NCBI GenBank assembly: GCA_037013685.1
Contig: CM072885.1
Location: 65,575,785-65,639,784, forward strand
Source: Acridotheres tristis
Lineage: Eukaryota; Chordata; Aves; Passeriformes; Sturnidae
DNA length: 64,000 nucleotides
Direction of reading: 5' to 3'
Each line of letters begins with the position of its first letter. Within the stretch, counting starts at the first letter, position 1. This document shows, piece after piece, positions 52,600 through 64,000 of this stretch. Made by a program: the position numbers and the translations under genes. The notes below the pieces were generated by a model. The model was not told the origin of the DNA and did not search any database. It saw only the letters and a program-made list of their open reading frames with translations.

Positions 52600-53075
52600 C
52601 GGAGGGCAGGAGCGCTCGGGCAGTACCTGAGCACCCACCAGTGCGGACAGCAGTCCCGGGAGGCACCGCAGGGGGCCAAGGGGCCGCTTCGCGCTGACTT
52701 TGCCACAGAGTCCCCGGCAGCCCTGGCGGTTCCCGGGCGATCCCGCCCCGCTCCGTGCCGCTGTCCTTCCCCCGCCCCGCCCGGCGCTGCCCGGCTCCCG
52801 CCTCGGTCCGAAGTGCGCGCCCGCCCCTCAGGCCGCCGCCGCCATCACGCGCGCGCCCGCGTGACCGCCGCGCACGCTGCCCGGCACGTGCGCGCGGGGC
52901 CGCGCCCGCCGCGGGGGAGGGCAGGAGGGGGAGTGGGCGGGGCCAGGGGGCGGCTGCCATTGGCCAGCGCGCGGCCCGCGCTCCGCCTCCCCTCACGCGG
53001 CCCTGCCTCCCCTCAGGAATGGCCGCCACTGGGGCCGGCAGCGCCGGCGGGGCTGGGACTTCTCTGTCACTATGA
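52600..53075. promoter_or_regulatory. orphan CpG island between BHLHE41 and the next gene
   Basis: About 475 bp of dense CpG with a CACGTG E-box (52,885-52,890), GC boxes gggcggggcc (52,935-52,944) and gggggcgg (about 52,946-52,953), an inverted CCAAT box attgg (52,959-52,963) and YY1-like gccgccat. These are typical elements of a broad vertebrate promoter, but no gene model starts here. Frames through it (177 aa minus, 168 aa plus) look like chance GC-rich reading frames. The direction is undetermined. Confidence 0.6.
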
Positions 53076-53079
53076 CAGG

Positions 53080-53280
53080 GTCAATTAGGCTGGAAAAGTC
53101 CTTTGTGATCGTCGAGTCAACCTTTGGCCGAACAACACCGCGTCAACCGGACCATGGCACTCAGTGTCACGTCCAGCCTCTCCTAAAACACCTCCAGCGA
53201 CGGTGATTTCACCGCCTGCCTGGGCAGCCCATTCCAATGTATCATCACCCTTTCTGTGAACAAATTCTTCCTTAATCTGC
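53080..53280 (-). mobile_element. CR1 LINE fragment, 3' end
   Basis: attaggctggaaaagtcctt, gtgatcgtcgagtcaacc and later cctgcctgggcagcccattc and acaaattcttccttaatctg mark a minus-oriented CR1 whose 3' terminus is at about 53,080, facing the CpG island. Confidence 0.8.
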
Positions 53281-53465
53281 ACTGTTGCGGTTTCACCTTG
53301 ATTATTATGTACAGTTTTGGTCATTGCATGTAGGAAAGAGATTGAGCTGCTAGAGAGTGTCCAAAGGAGGGATATGGAGACGGTGAAGGGCCTGCAGGTG
53401 AGGCCGCACAAGGAGCAGCTGAGGACACTTGATCTGTTCAGCTGGAGAAGAGCAGAGTGAGGTCA
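53281..53465 (+). mobile_element. CR1 LINE fragment
   Basis: ttattatgtacagttttggt, gagagtgtccaaaggaggga, gtgaagggcctgcaggtgag and gcagctgaggacacttgatc follow the CR1 order in plus orientation. It directly abuts a minus-oriented fragment on each side. Confidence 0.75.
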
Positions 53466-53635
53466 GAGCTCACAGCAGTTCAGCAGCTTTTCCCCACACT
53501 CACAGGGAACAATTTCTTCCGAATACCCAATCTAAACCTCCTGTCAGTGTGAAGCCATTCCCCCTTGTCCTGTCACTCCAGGCCCTGTAAATAATCTCCC
53601 TCTATCTTTCCTGTAGCCTCTTGTAGGTCCCTTTA
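53466..53635 (-). mobile_element. CR1 LINE fragment
   Basis: cacagggaacaatttcttcc, aatctaaacctcctgtcagt, gaagccattcccccttgtcc and atctttcctgtagcctcttg match a minus-oriented CR1 and parallel the block at 55,320-55,470. Confidence 0.82.
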
Positions 53636-55146
53636 TTCCAAAACAGTTGGTGGTGGCACCTGCTGGACAGAACAGCAAGATCAAAAGATAACACAGCCAC
53701 CTGAGAGGAGAAACTGAGGCTCCAGCCCTGATATGCTGCATGTTAATGCGTTTTATGTTGTAAACTCACTGGAATAAAAGCAGATCTTCACGGGATCAGG
53801 GCTAGGAGCTGGCACTGTGGTTTCCTCTTCCCCAAGTGCAGATTCTAATCAAACAGGCTAAAGCTTTTTCTCAGTAAGTAACTGCTTGATAATTCTGTGC
53901 AAAGTAGGGCAAGATCCACCAGAGGAACAGGGCACACATCTCTGAGAGCAGCTTTTGGCACAGGGAGCAGGAGATGCAGAGGTGAACCTCCTGGGAGGAA
54001 GAATATTCAATCCTAATCACCTACTGAGAGATAAATACTCTAGGTCCTGAACCATGACTCAAAGGCAGGGCTGCTCCTCTTCCAGCGTTTTGTGTGAGGA
54101 GTGGTGCCCTCTGTTGTTCCAGGGAGAAGCTGCTCGGAGTTAGGGAATTGAAACCACGAATGTAAGGTGGGTTTGTTTTTTCCTGTGCTGTAAACTCCAG
54201 ATGCTCTGGTTTGGACACAGGGTCTGTCATGCAGAATGCACTACCATCAGGGCTTCATTTTCCAGAGTAAAGTCAAAAATTAAATGTGTAGAGGCAAATG
54301 GACCAACATGACTAGGAAAAAAATGCTTAAACATTAGAAAAGTGTGTAGAATAAGCAAGAATTCCTTAATAGCTGCTACAAAGATAATTGAAGGGTATGG
54401 AAATGTGTCTGGACAAGGGTCAGAGTTAAGGCTGTGTCCTCTCTGACATCTGTTCTCTGACAGAGAAGGAGCTACCTTTGCTTATCAAGCTGCCATCATT
54501 AGATAATGTTCTTGGGCACTCCTAGACTGTCTGCAAAGGAAAATGTGTTTGTGTGAACCCGGCCTGCACAAGTTCCTGCTCCTTGGCACAGCAGAGTCGT
54601 GTTTGGAGTGCAGTTTGCTCTGCAGAGTGCAGAAACAAGAACATTAAGATACATCCATATCTGCAAAAGGTGAAGTGGCTTTGAAAAATGCCTAACTGGT
54701 CACGGGGATAATTCTGGTGTTGTAAACGATGAGGTAAGTACAGTTATTTAAAACGACCTTTGAGAGCAATCTGTGTGCCATGTCCCAGGAGCCAGCCGTG
54801 GGAAGCACGCTCCCATCAGTGTCCTGCCAGGCCCAGAAGGCATTTCCAGGACTCCAGCTGTTTGCTATGATTGCTGAACATGCAGAGTCTGCAATACCTG
54901 CTTTTAAAAGTACACAGTAACATCACGGGCTTGCTTGAGTTTAATAACTGCAGGGCAGTGCATTCCTAGGAGTAGAGGGCAATTCAGCTGCCTGGCAGAG
55001 CCAGTGGGAAGGTTCTGCATGTCCCAGAGTTTTGTTTTCACAGAGATCACCACGTGTACCTTCAGGAACAAAGCTGCCTGGGCTGGGGCAGCACTGTGGT
55101 AGTTTAGAGCTACCCTAGCACTTTCCCTAGTGGGTACAGTCACATC
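53636..55146. other. intergenic DNA
   Basis: Mixed composition with no recognised gene or repeat. The boundary to the next CR1 is sharp at about 55,147. Confidence 0.6.
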
Positions 55147-55492
55147 AGAGAATCACAGAATGGCCTGGGTTGGAAATCATCCAGTCCCAACCCCTCTGCC
55201 ATGGGCAGGGACACCTTCACTATCCCAGGTTGCTCAGAGCCCCATCCAGCCTGGCCTTGGACACTGCCAGGGATGGGAGCAGGAATGGGGCAGCCACAGC
55301 TTCTCTGAGCAACCTGTGCCAGGGCCTCACCATCCTCACAGGGAACAATTTCTTCCTCATATCCAATCTAAACCTCCCTTCTGTCACTTTGAAGCCATTC
55401 CCCTTTGTCCTGTCACTCCAGCCCCTGTCAAGAGTCTCCCTCCATCTTTCCTGTGGGCTCCCTTGAGGCACTGGAAGGCCACAATGAGATCA
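55147..55492 (-). mobile_element. CR1 LINE, 3' about 350 bp
   Basis: agaatcacagaatggcctgg, then cccctctgccatgggcaggg, then catccagcctggccttggac, then acaatttcttcctcatatcc and ggaaggccacaatgagatc form the best-preserved CR1 here. A short deletion removes the usual gggaccttaaa after ggttggaa. It is truncated at its 5' end near 55,492. Confidence 0.92.
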
Positions 55493-57464
55493 AACCAGCT
55501 TTATTTGTACAAGCCTGTGAAGAGGGATCTCCTCCTTTCTCCACACAGCACTGCCTTTGGGATGCAAGCCTGACTCCTTGACTGAAGGCACCTCCACAGC
55601 ACAGGAGAGTCTTGTGAGCTTCTGGCTGACAAGAGAAGCAATAATATAATAATAACGAGGCAGAGTTACCTGAAGAGAAAACCACAACAGAATTGAATCA
55701 TGCAAGGAGCTGAACTCCTGCATATGCTGAAACCAGCGTGCTAAAATCAACCATAAATGAAGACAATGATTTTGTAAAGTTTTAAGTTTGAAACAGATTA
55801 ATCAATTAGATCTCAAAGGTAAAATTTTTATTGGTCAAACCTAGTGCAAGACTTGCTAAAGGAGAAAGTCTCACCTCGTCTGAAGTGCTCTCATTATTCA
55901 GTTTAGAAGGGATATAAATTCACTGCTCTCAGGAAGAGGTTTAACCTCTGACTGAAGGGTTAGGGAATGCTTCCTCTGCAAGTAGGTTATTTTGGTAATG
56001 CCACACCAAGGGTGGTTTACTAGTGAGCTGCATGTGCCCAGTCAGCTCCTTCTAGAGAGCTGGAGGCACAATGTTAGGCCAGGTGGCCCTCAGCTTGACT
56101 GAACCATTGTGGGACAACTCTGTGTTGGTCAGAACAGACGTTTTAGCAAATGACCCATGTACAAAAGTCAGTACATGGAGATGAAGGGTTTGTACTCCTT
56201 CTGGGAAAGGCTTGCACATCCCTGGACTTTAGGTTCCCAAGCTGACAAAAGGGATAATGACATCTAATGAATTGACTACACACGCACATATGTGTGTGCA
56301 TTGTATAAAAATTGCATGATTGGGATCATTGTTATAGTCATAGTAACATAAGAAAATATTTTTTTGGGGAATTTTTGGCTGTGTTCTGCCACTGAACAAA
56401 GATGTTAAAGTACTCACAGTGCCCAGGCTCCTACTTTTGCAGTTGCTCACAACACCTGAATTATGTGCTTGTCCCATGTTACTGCACCCTGGGGTCAGTC
56501 CATTCTTCCTGCTAAAGGAGGGAGATATTCCTAGAAGTAGGTGCCTCCTGCTGTAAAGTTCCTCAGATAATGTACAAAGGTAGCAGCAAGAACTTTATTG
56601 AGCAGGACATGAGATAAGGTACTGCAGGACTGATTATTCATTGTCCTGTCAGATGCCAGCAGCTGCAGTAATTATTACTGAAATGCGTTAGATGGTAACA
56701 TCTTTAAATGACCTTTGATCTCAGAACTGAGCAGCAGGGACTCTGTGCTCAGACATGGTGGAGGGTGCTCATTCTGGGCAGGACTCTGGTGTAAGTGCAG
56801 CTGAGGTGTCTGCTGGTTAATTACATTTATTTGGAGCATCTAGAAAACACGTTGGAGTTGGCAAACAACAAAAAAAGCACCTTCCTACAATTCTAAATCT
56901 TGTGTTCTTGATCTCTTCAGCCACTAATACCAAAGGGCACTTGGGTATCAATGGAAAACTGTGAGATGGCAGCCTGTCATGGTGCATTACTGGTTATATG
57001 CACATTGCTAGAACATCCTAGGACTTGTGGAAACACCGGAACATTTAGGACCACCAAGCAAATCTCAGCCTGTTCAGTCAATTATTTCTATCGATTAGGT
57101 ACAACATACTCCCAAGCAGTACTTGCAGAAGGATTTAGGCTACCTCTGGTAATAGCAGCACTTTGCAAGAAGAGATTTGAGCAAAAGTTAAAATAAGGTT
57201 TTATTCCTTTCCTTGCTTTTCCTTTTTAGTCCTTTAGAAAAAGAAATGTACTTAAAGCTAAACAAGAATTCACCTTTAGAAACCTCCATCTCCCCTCGAA
57301 ACACCTGCATCTTGCTCTTACTGCAAGGTAAAGCTAACTCTAAGTGACTTGTCACCCTCTTGGTAGGATATAAAACCACACTTCATGCTGCAGTATCTGG
57401 ATGGCACAGCCAAGTTCAGGACCACGTTGTGTCAGTACTATTTGCCAAACAAATAGGAATCAAG
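55493..57464. other. intergenic DNA
   Basis: AT-leaning single-copy-looking sequence. The palindromic cacacgcacatatgtgtgtg lies near 56,280. No gene is recognised. Confidence 0.6.
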
Positions 57465-57640
57465 ATGCTGTTCCCCATGGGGCCTGCTGTATATATAGAC
57501 AAAGTCAAAGGGGATGAGGCAGTATTATCTCAGGCTTACAGCTGGGGGACTCCAATCCACAGGGATTATAGTAGCTTGCCCAAGGTCACACATAGGAAAT
57601 CTGTGGCAGAGCTGGGAAATGAAATAAGAACTTCCCAGAC
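57465..57640 (+). repeat. MIR-type SINE remnant
   Basis: tagcttgcccaaggtcacac then atctgtggcagagctgggaa is the conserved MIR-type tail, preceded by a diverged core. It is the clearest of the three MIR-type remnants. Confidence 0.7.
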
Positions 57641-60600
57641 ACAGGCAAATACACCAGGCACAGGACAGTATCTACACTGGAATATTTCAATATCTGTACA
57701 GGTTTCAGAGAGCTTCCAGGCCTGCTCAGAAACTGCAGGAATGGCATCATTTGTGCATCAGTTACACTGACACTGAATAAGACATGTTTCTTTGTAAGTA
57801 TTACTGCGTCCTTTCTGAAAGAACACGTTTTAAGTTGGAATGTTGGGTGCCTTACACGATTGTCTACCACGTGCTGTGCGTTCCTAGAAAACCTGCTTCC
57901 CATCGCAGTGCGTGGCTGCTGCATGTACTGCTGCCCTCTCGTGTGGGCCTGCTGGGAACTGCAGCTGGCACAGTGGAGGAGACCCGATTATCTGGTGCCT
58001 GCTTCTGGCATAACCTTTCCCCCCAGCCCTACAGCTAATGCACATTTTTCCCTTTCTCCTTTCCTCTGTCACTGTCTCCTCCAAACTCGTTTTGTGCGTG
58101 ACACAAGGAACATGACAATGGAGAATCCAGGTCACAGTCTTGGCAGCCACACTGCCGATCTGCCAGGTCAAGGAAACGCTTAAGACAAGGCTGTAGCAAC
58201 AAAATGTTGTCAAAGGTCAGCTGGCATCTGGGGTTTCCCTTCAGTCTGCCAGGAGGGCCAGTTCCACCTCATAGATCAAAGTTCACCTCAGGCTCATTTG
58301 GACTGCTACAGCATAATCATCTGTTCTGGGCACGTAACGTGTCATAAACAGCAGTTTGATTCACACAATAAAAGTTGTGACAGGTAGTAATTTAGGAGAA
58401 GCTCCACAGACAACCACAAAGAAATTCCACTTATTTGCCACTTGAAGCCTGGCCTGAATTTCATTTTAGCAAGAGCTTGAGATGGTACTTCTGTGATACC
58501 ATGTCACTGGCTCCAAAGCTGCATGATTCACTTCCCATCACACTGGAAGGGACTTCAGGGCAAATACAAATCAGGTTAAAGGTGTTTTACTTGGTCTACA
58601 TCTCACTCCCTTCCTTCCATCACCCTCCCTTTTTTTTGGTTGTTTTTTGTTTCTGTTTTAAGCAGAAGTCCTCCTTTTAAAAATACCTAGGCAGGTAATT
58701 ACTGGCACTCAATTGTGTTGCATTGGATAAGGTGGGGTTTTAAGCACACTTTCCACAAACCCAGCTGGAGATCTTCTGAATACTTTTTCTTCAAACTTCT
58801 GCTCATTAAAAATAAATCACAGAAAAGTTTTCTTCCCTACAACTTGACCCAGGATTGAATATTCGATCTTTATGCTGCATTTTCCTACTAAGTCTTCTAA
58901 TTACCAACTATCTTCTTCCTTTTGCTGCGGGGTAGAATGAGACAAATTATGTAGCTAAAACAATAAGCACCGTCTAGGGTAGTGATATTTCACCTCCATC
59001 AGCTTCCAGATGTCTGAACAGAAGTGTGATGACACTGTGATGACACACTCTCACTCCGCCAGAGATCCCTGTAACCTTTCCACAGCCAGAGATTCAGCCT
59101 CTAGAAATCAAACTTCAGCTTGCAAGGGGGACAAGCTTCAGGGCTGTCTGTGTGGCAGCAAGGAGGGAGGCACACACAGAGCCACCAGAAGTGGCACGAG
59201 GACACTGGCAGTGCCTGAGTTGCTCAGAGAAGTGGTGAGGTTGCTCAGGGAAGTTTATCAGCTCTGATTGCATCAGTTCTTTGTTGCACTAGCAAATGCC
59301 AAACAGACTCTTTTCCAGTCAGCCCTGGACAGCACACAGAACTCACTGAAAAGGATGGGGAAAAAAAGTACACAGCATACCCACCTGGAAAAAAGGACAA
59401 AATAGACCAACTGAGATTGTTTCCATCCAGTATTTCTGGAGAAAGTTAATGATGAAGTAGTGGCTGACCCAGAAAATACTCATTAACACTAGCTACAATA
59501 TCAAAGGTAGCAAATACATCATTTTCAAACAAAGCAATAATGGGGACCATTGCTCATTGTGTCCTCCTTCAGACACCAGACATCTTTGTTGAAACAATCA
59601 TTAAAAATTTGGGTTATAAAGGAAAAGTACCTAGCTGACACAGACATGATGGGCAGAAGAATTCAACATGGCTTCTGAACAAAATCGATCATTGATCTGT
59701 TCTGCTTTTGCAACTCATTAGTGGTCCAGCTACACTGAGCTAGTTAGTGCTGCAGCAGCCACATACAAATACACCACTTTGTTCTTTAAAGGCAAAGCAA
59801 AAGATCAGAACCATCAGCTGTAGCCCAGGCTCTGCTGAGCACACTAGGAAACCTTAGTTACCACAAAAGGCAGCCAGCTGACTGGCACAGGAGCAGGAAA
59901 GGGCGCCTTTCAGAGCACAGGGCCTCCACAACTTCCACAGCCTTGACAACAATGCCACGTGCTAGGGCTTCAGTGGACTTCATGGCATTGTCCTATTGCC
60001 AGTCAACAGTGCCACTACTGTTAGCTCACTTCTCCTCACATCTAATGAGATTAGGCTCCAGTTAGCTTAGGAAAATCCATTTGTTGGGATATTAAACTAA
60101 GGACTGCATTTGGGTGGCTTAAATCACAAGTCTCCAGCTGTATCAAGTTCCCAGCCTTGATTAGCTCAAATGATCTCAAGCAAGCTTCACATCCTCTCTG
60201 GTCTCAGCACAATAACTACATCTAAATCGGGCTTGAAAGACCTTCTGCTCCTTGTTCAAAGATCAATTTCTTTCTGCTCCCTAAAGCTTCAGGGCAACCT
60301 GCATTTGTTGTGGGAAGAATCTGTACATTCATTTCCTCTCCCTGATCACCTCCAAGTGAACCTCTGCCTCTTTGCTTTAAGTTACACTTTCCATTAGTCA
60401 CTGACCAATTCTGTCATTTCAGGGTTACTGTAAATTTTAATAACAGTTTCTCAGCTGAAAACAAGCTCCTCTTCCCTCTTGCAGTGCCTGGGCTTTATCT
60501 GATAGAGATTACAGCACACTTACAGTAAAGCAACTCTCACCTGCCATAGAGGCCCCACACCAACCAGCTGTGTCCCCCACTCCCCAGGGAAAACTGCCAT

Positions 60601-61585
60601 TTAGGAGAGCTCCTGTGGCCTAATGCTCAACACAGGGCCATTTCTGCAATTGTTTCAGCTGGACACACCAACCTTGGCCCTGCCCTCAGGCCCGGTGTTC
60701 TCTGACAGACCCCCAGCAGCTCTGTCGTGAGATGTGTGCAACATAAACGGTGCAATCCCAGCAAACCATGAACTGTAAAGACCCAAAGTTTCATAGGGGA
60801 ATTTATTATATGGGAGCATATCCAATATTTTTTTGTCAACCATTCATGAGAATAATAAAAAATAGAAGCTTTTTAAATGACAAAAGATATAGTTACATAT
60901 AATACAGATTTTCATCTTGCATTGAAGCGGAGCAGTAATAAAAAGCTCACTCGTGTTTTCACAGTTTGTGTTGCTTCTCTAGGTTAAAGCATCAGCAACT
61001 CAAGTGCTCCAGTCAGAAGCCCTAGTTCGCAGTTTCATGGGACAATGGTGAGGGTGAATGCTCCCAGCATTCTGACACACTTCACAAGTACAGCAGGCAC
61101 TTGATCCATTTCAGAACGACTAAAATTTTCAAAGGTACCGGCTACACTTGAGGCATCCTTGCTGCAACTGAAAGGGTTTTGTATCAGAACACGTTTTTTA
61201 GGCCCCAGTCAGAAACACATGGGTGGAACACTCAAGAATATCCTAAATCCAATCTGGTTCAAAGGGCTGAGAGTTGATCCTCTGTGACCCCCTTGTTCTG
61301 CCCTCACAAGCACCACACATGAGCACAAAGCTCTAACCAGTACTTGGTCACATGTGTAAAGTGCTTGCAAGACCACAAAGGATTTAACATTCTTCAGCAC
61401 TCCACTTAGAGCCCTAAAGGCATTCACTGCTTGCATACATTGGTATTTACTACACACACTTAGACCCAGCCCCCAATATTATTGCAATAATTCTTTGCTG
61501 GTATAACAGCTGACACACCAAGTTTCACTTAATTAGTTTCCTACAAACATAGAAAAAAAACACCTGAAGAGAGCTAGAACAGCTC
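57641..61585. other. intergenic DNA
   Basis: AT-rich, with no recognisable exon or repeat. Minus-strand AATAAA-type signals occur (for example near 60,795), but no matching gene is seen. Confidence 0.55.
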
Positions 61586-61615
61586 TCAATCAGTCACTAT
61601 ATTGGCATTGAAAGC

Positions 61616-61621
61616 TTTATT
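61616..61621 (-). terminator. candidate poly(A) signal AATAAA (RASSF8?)
   Basis: The plus-strand tttatt in aaagctttattttgaaaac reads AATAAA in minus orientation. Cleavage would fall at about 61,590-61,605. Confidence 0.35.
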
Positions 61622-61755
61622 TTGAAAACTTTAAGCAGCAATACTGAATAAATAGACAGAATGATTGTTTTGTCATCTCCATACAACTGATGGCCTTCAT
61701 CCAAAACATTAAAATACTGTAGCAAATAGAATAAACATGCACAGTTCAATGTTCT

Positions 61756-61831
61756 AAAAAAAAAAAAAAAAAACCAAACAAAAAGAAAAAAAAAAACAAG
61801 AAAAAAAGGAAAAAAAAAAGATAAAACAAAC
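61756..61831. repeat. A-rich low-complexity tract
   Basis: About 75 bp of A with scattered C and G. On the minus strand it is a U-rich run. Confidence 0.9.
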
Positions 61832-62866
61832 CAAAAAAGGAGGTGTAATATAAAAGTAACACTTTGACACATTTTTAAATACAGTACAGACCATTAGAGA
61901 CTATTTTCTGGAAAAAAATATCTGAATACAGTTTTGTTATTTACATGTATCATTAAGGCCCAATTCACTCAAGTTAATGCACATCAGGAATTTACATGTT
62001 TCAAGGTAACTCACTAAAAATAACAAGATCGATGTTTCTTTGATCATACTCATATGATCCCAGTTCACTAAAATAATGCAATACTCTTCATGCCAAAAAC
62101 AAGGCAGTTGCTGCCCCAAGAGGAGATTTTTATTTCACTAAAGGATCTTTTCCCCTCTTACCTCATGTGTTTGCATATGCTAATGCTAGTAGTGGTAGTT
62201 CTCTTCCTCAGGAACTTGCTACAAACTTGCCAGGGTTTAGAAAAGCAAGCAATCTCAAAGCTAACATACCATTTCCAGAAGCAATTCAGGCACTTGGGAA
62301 CCTAAGTCCCACTGAAAGATACTGGGAGCTGACTTTTCAGCGTGGGACTTGGTTTCTCCATTGCTCAGGCATTCAGACTGTTCACCTTAGCCTTAACCTA
62401 CTGGCTTTTCAGATGGTTCATCCCCCTCTTTTCCCCTAACAACATAGCATCTCCAGCAAAAATAAACTGTATCCTCATGGATGAGAGAGGTAACACAGTT
62501 AATTTCCATTAGTAATAAATTACCAGAGTTCTCCATATAAATTCCCTGTGCACTGGGAAATAGTGCTTGTGTATTCAACTATTTAACGCAAGCAAAAAAC
62601 CCCATTTTTATCATGCTGCCCAGTAAATAATATGGCACTTGTTAAAATTAGTATGTGTAGCTTCCTTTCTGCTAATGCCCCAGGATGTTTGAAACACTTC
62701 TGAAAATGGACTTTTTGTACAGTTGCAAAGAAAGAGTGAGTTTCTGCAGTTGATCAGAAGCAAAACTCTAAACACCGTAGTGGAGGAATTTTTCTAACTG
62801 TTACACATGGGTCAATTCACATTTAATGCAAGGGCATGCCATTTCTTTTTGGTTTATTTACAGAGA

Positions 62867-62929
62867 GGGTGAAAATGCTACAGAACTTCAGCCTGGGTGA
62901 AAATGCTACAGAACTTCAGCCTGGGTGAA
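62867..62929. repeat. 28-bp tandem duplication, about 2.3 copies
   Basis: A unit beginning gggtgaaaatgctacagaac occurs at 62,867-62,894 and 62,895-62,922 without differences, then a partial copy gggtgaaattc. The sharp identity suggests a recent event. Confidence 0.92.
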
Positions 62930-64000
62930 ATTCAATAAGCAAGTGGAGTATGGTGGGCGCAGGGGAATTTGTCAGTGTCTCACAACTGGCAGGTCTGGAT
63001 ACCAAAGCCTCTCCTTGGCCACAGGAGTGGCTGAAGCTGCAGACATTTAATCAGATCACCTTGACATGTGCCAAAGCCCTGGCAAGGAGGGGCCACTCAG
63101 GGGTGCTGCAATGGTCACTCCTGAGCCAGCTCCAGGCTGGCCCCTATTGTCCAACAGCTGCTGCAGTCAGCAGGTGCTACCTTTCAACTCAAATGGCAAA
63201 TTCCTCCCTTGATTCTATGACAAAGCTGTAATTCAAGCCCTCCAAAGCTGCTCTTACTCTTCCTTTCAATCCTTTTCCTCCTCCCTCCGTCTTACAGAGT
63301 AACTTGACAGAGAAGGAGAGCAGGTTTTATGATGCCAGAGCCCAATTCAGCTCAAACTGACATCTGTGGGAGATGGACCAGTCACAGAATATGACAAAAT
63401 CATTAGCTGGGGTAAATATGCTGATCTGCCTTAAAAATACTTCATCTCAGGACAAGACTGTTTCCCCCCACCCCCATGCAGCATAATTTGGGCCAGACTT
63501 TGCAAGGTGCTGAGTGCCTCAGTTCTCTAACATCAAGAGGTGCTGAAGATGCAAGATATCCACTGGAGAGGGCCATTTCATTTCTGTAAATTGAACCCAG
63601 AATGTAAGGCATATATGCTCAAGTACCTTGGACAGATATTGTCCCCAGACTATGTATACTTTACACTTTTTATATATATACACACACATTCTTTCTTTTT
63701 TTTTTAATACAAAGTTATGGGCACAGTAAACATGAGCACAGAATTGTGATAAACTAACAGTAAAATGGGTGAGCACTGCAAAGGTTCCTCAGGCAGGAAT
63801 ACCTCATTTTCCAGTTTGCTCACAAGGGAAGGTGGAAAAAAAAAAAAAAAAAAAGACGTGATAAGTTAAACAGTAAAAAAATCATAGTCCATTTGGAAAG
63901 GTCCTTTATATATTCACACCCTTATCTCTTGCTGTTAGTCTAAATACAGCAGCATTTTTAGAATATATGATGCCATTAATAAGTGGAAAGGAAAAAAATT

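Larger units (their letters stand above)
61590..64000 (-). other. possible RASSF8 3' UTR (minus strand, partial)
   Basis: From conserved gene order, RASSF8 should lie to the right and converge on BHLHE41. A minus-strand AATAAA (tttatt at 61,616-61,621) is followed, on that strand upstream, by over 2 kb of AT-rich DNA with no long frame and U-rich runs, as in a long 3' UTR. No coding exon is in the window, so this rests on synteny and composition only. Confidence 0.35.

Noticed and set aside
52496..53029. 177-aa minus-strand frame in the orphan CpG island
   Set aside because: It runs through CR1 sequence at one end and is Arg/Ala/Gly-rich, so it looks like a chance frame rather than a gene.
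55130..55573. 147-aa and 98-aa plus-strand frames
   Set aside because: They read through a minus-oriented CR1 element.

Overview
The window is vertebrate, and almost certainly avian, nuclear DNA. It has CR1 LINE 3' ends in the usual bird form, a compact endogenous-retrovirus-type LTR, old MIR-type SINE remnants, very GC-rich CpG islands, and two recognisable vertebrate genes with spliced, conserved exons. The species cannot be named from the sequence; the LTR style suggests a songbird, but this is only an impression.

Layout. (1) 1-18,060, minus strand: SSPN (sarcospan), three coding exons at 17,538-17,215, 6,509-6,423 and 1,329-964. All junctions are phase 0 and the product is 258 aa. Its CpG-rich promoter lies at about 17,540-18,060. 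Intron 2 carries a solo LTR ending 39 bp before exon 3, and intron 1 carries a long (AAT)n microsatellite. (2) 18,060-42,440: about 24 kb of intergenic DNA between two divergently transcribed genes. I see no convincing coding exon there, only old repeats (CR1, MIR-type, palindromic MITE-like) and AT-rich blocks that may be regulatory. (3) 42,440-48,210, plus strand: BHLHE41 (DEC2/SHARP1), five coding exons at 44,397-46,657 (452 aa). It sits in a large CpG island with CACGTG E-boxes upstream and has a 3' UTR of about 1.5 kb. (4) 48,210-61,590: intergenic, with a mosaic of CR1 fragments in both orientations around a separate, strongly CpG-rich block (about 52,600-53,075) that has no evident gene. 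(5) 61,590-64,000: minus-strand-oriented poly(A) signal and AT-rich sequence. From the conserved order ITPR2-SSPN-BHLHE41-RASSF8 this may be the 3' UTR of RASSF8, but no coding sequence is visible.

Function. SSPN encodes a four-pass membrane protein of the dystrophin-glycoprotein complex. BHLHE41 encodes a bHLH-Orange transcriptional repressor of the circadian clock. They are neighbours by conserved synteny and nothing here shows a shared pathway. The points most worth checking are the orphan CpG island between converging CR1 3' ends, the LTR beside the SSPN exon 3 acceptor, and the AT-rich insert in the BHLHE41 promoter.
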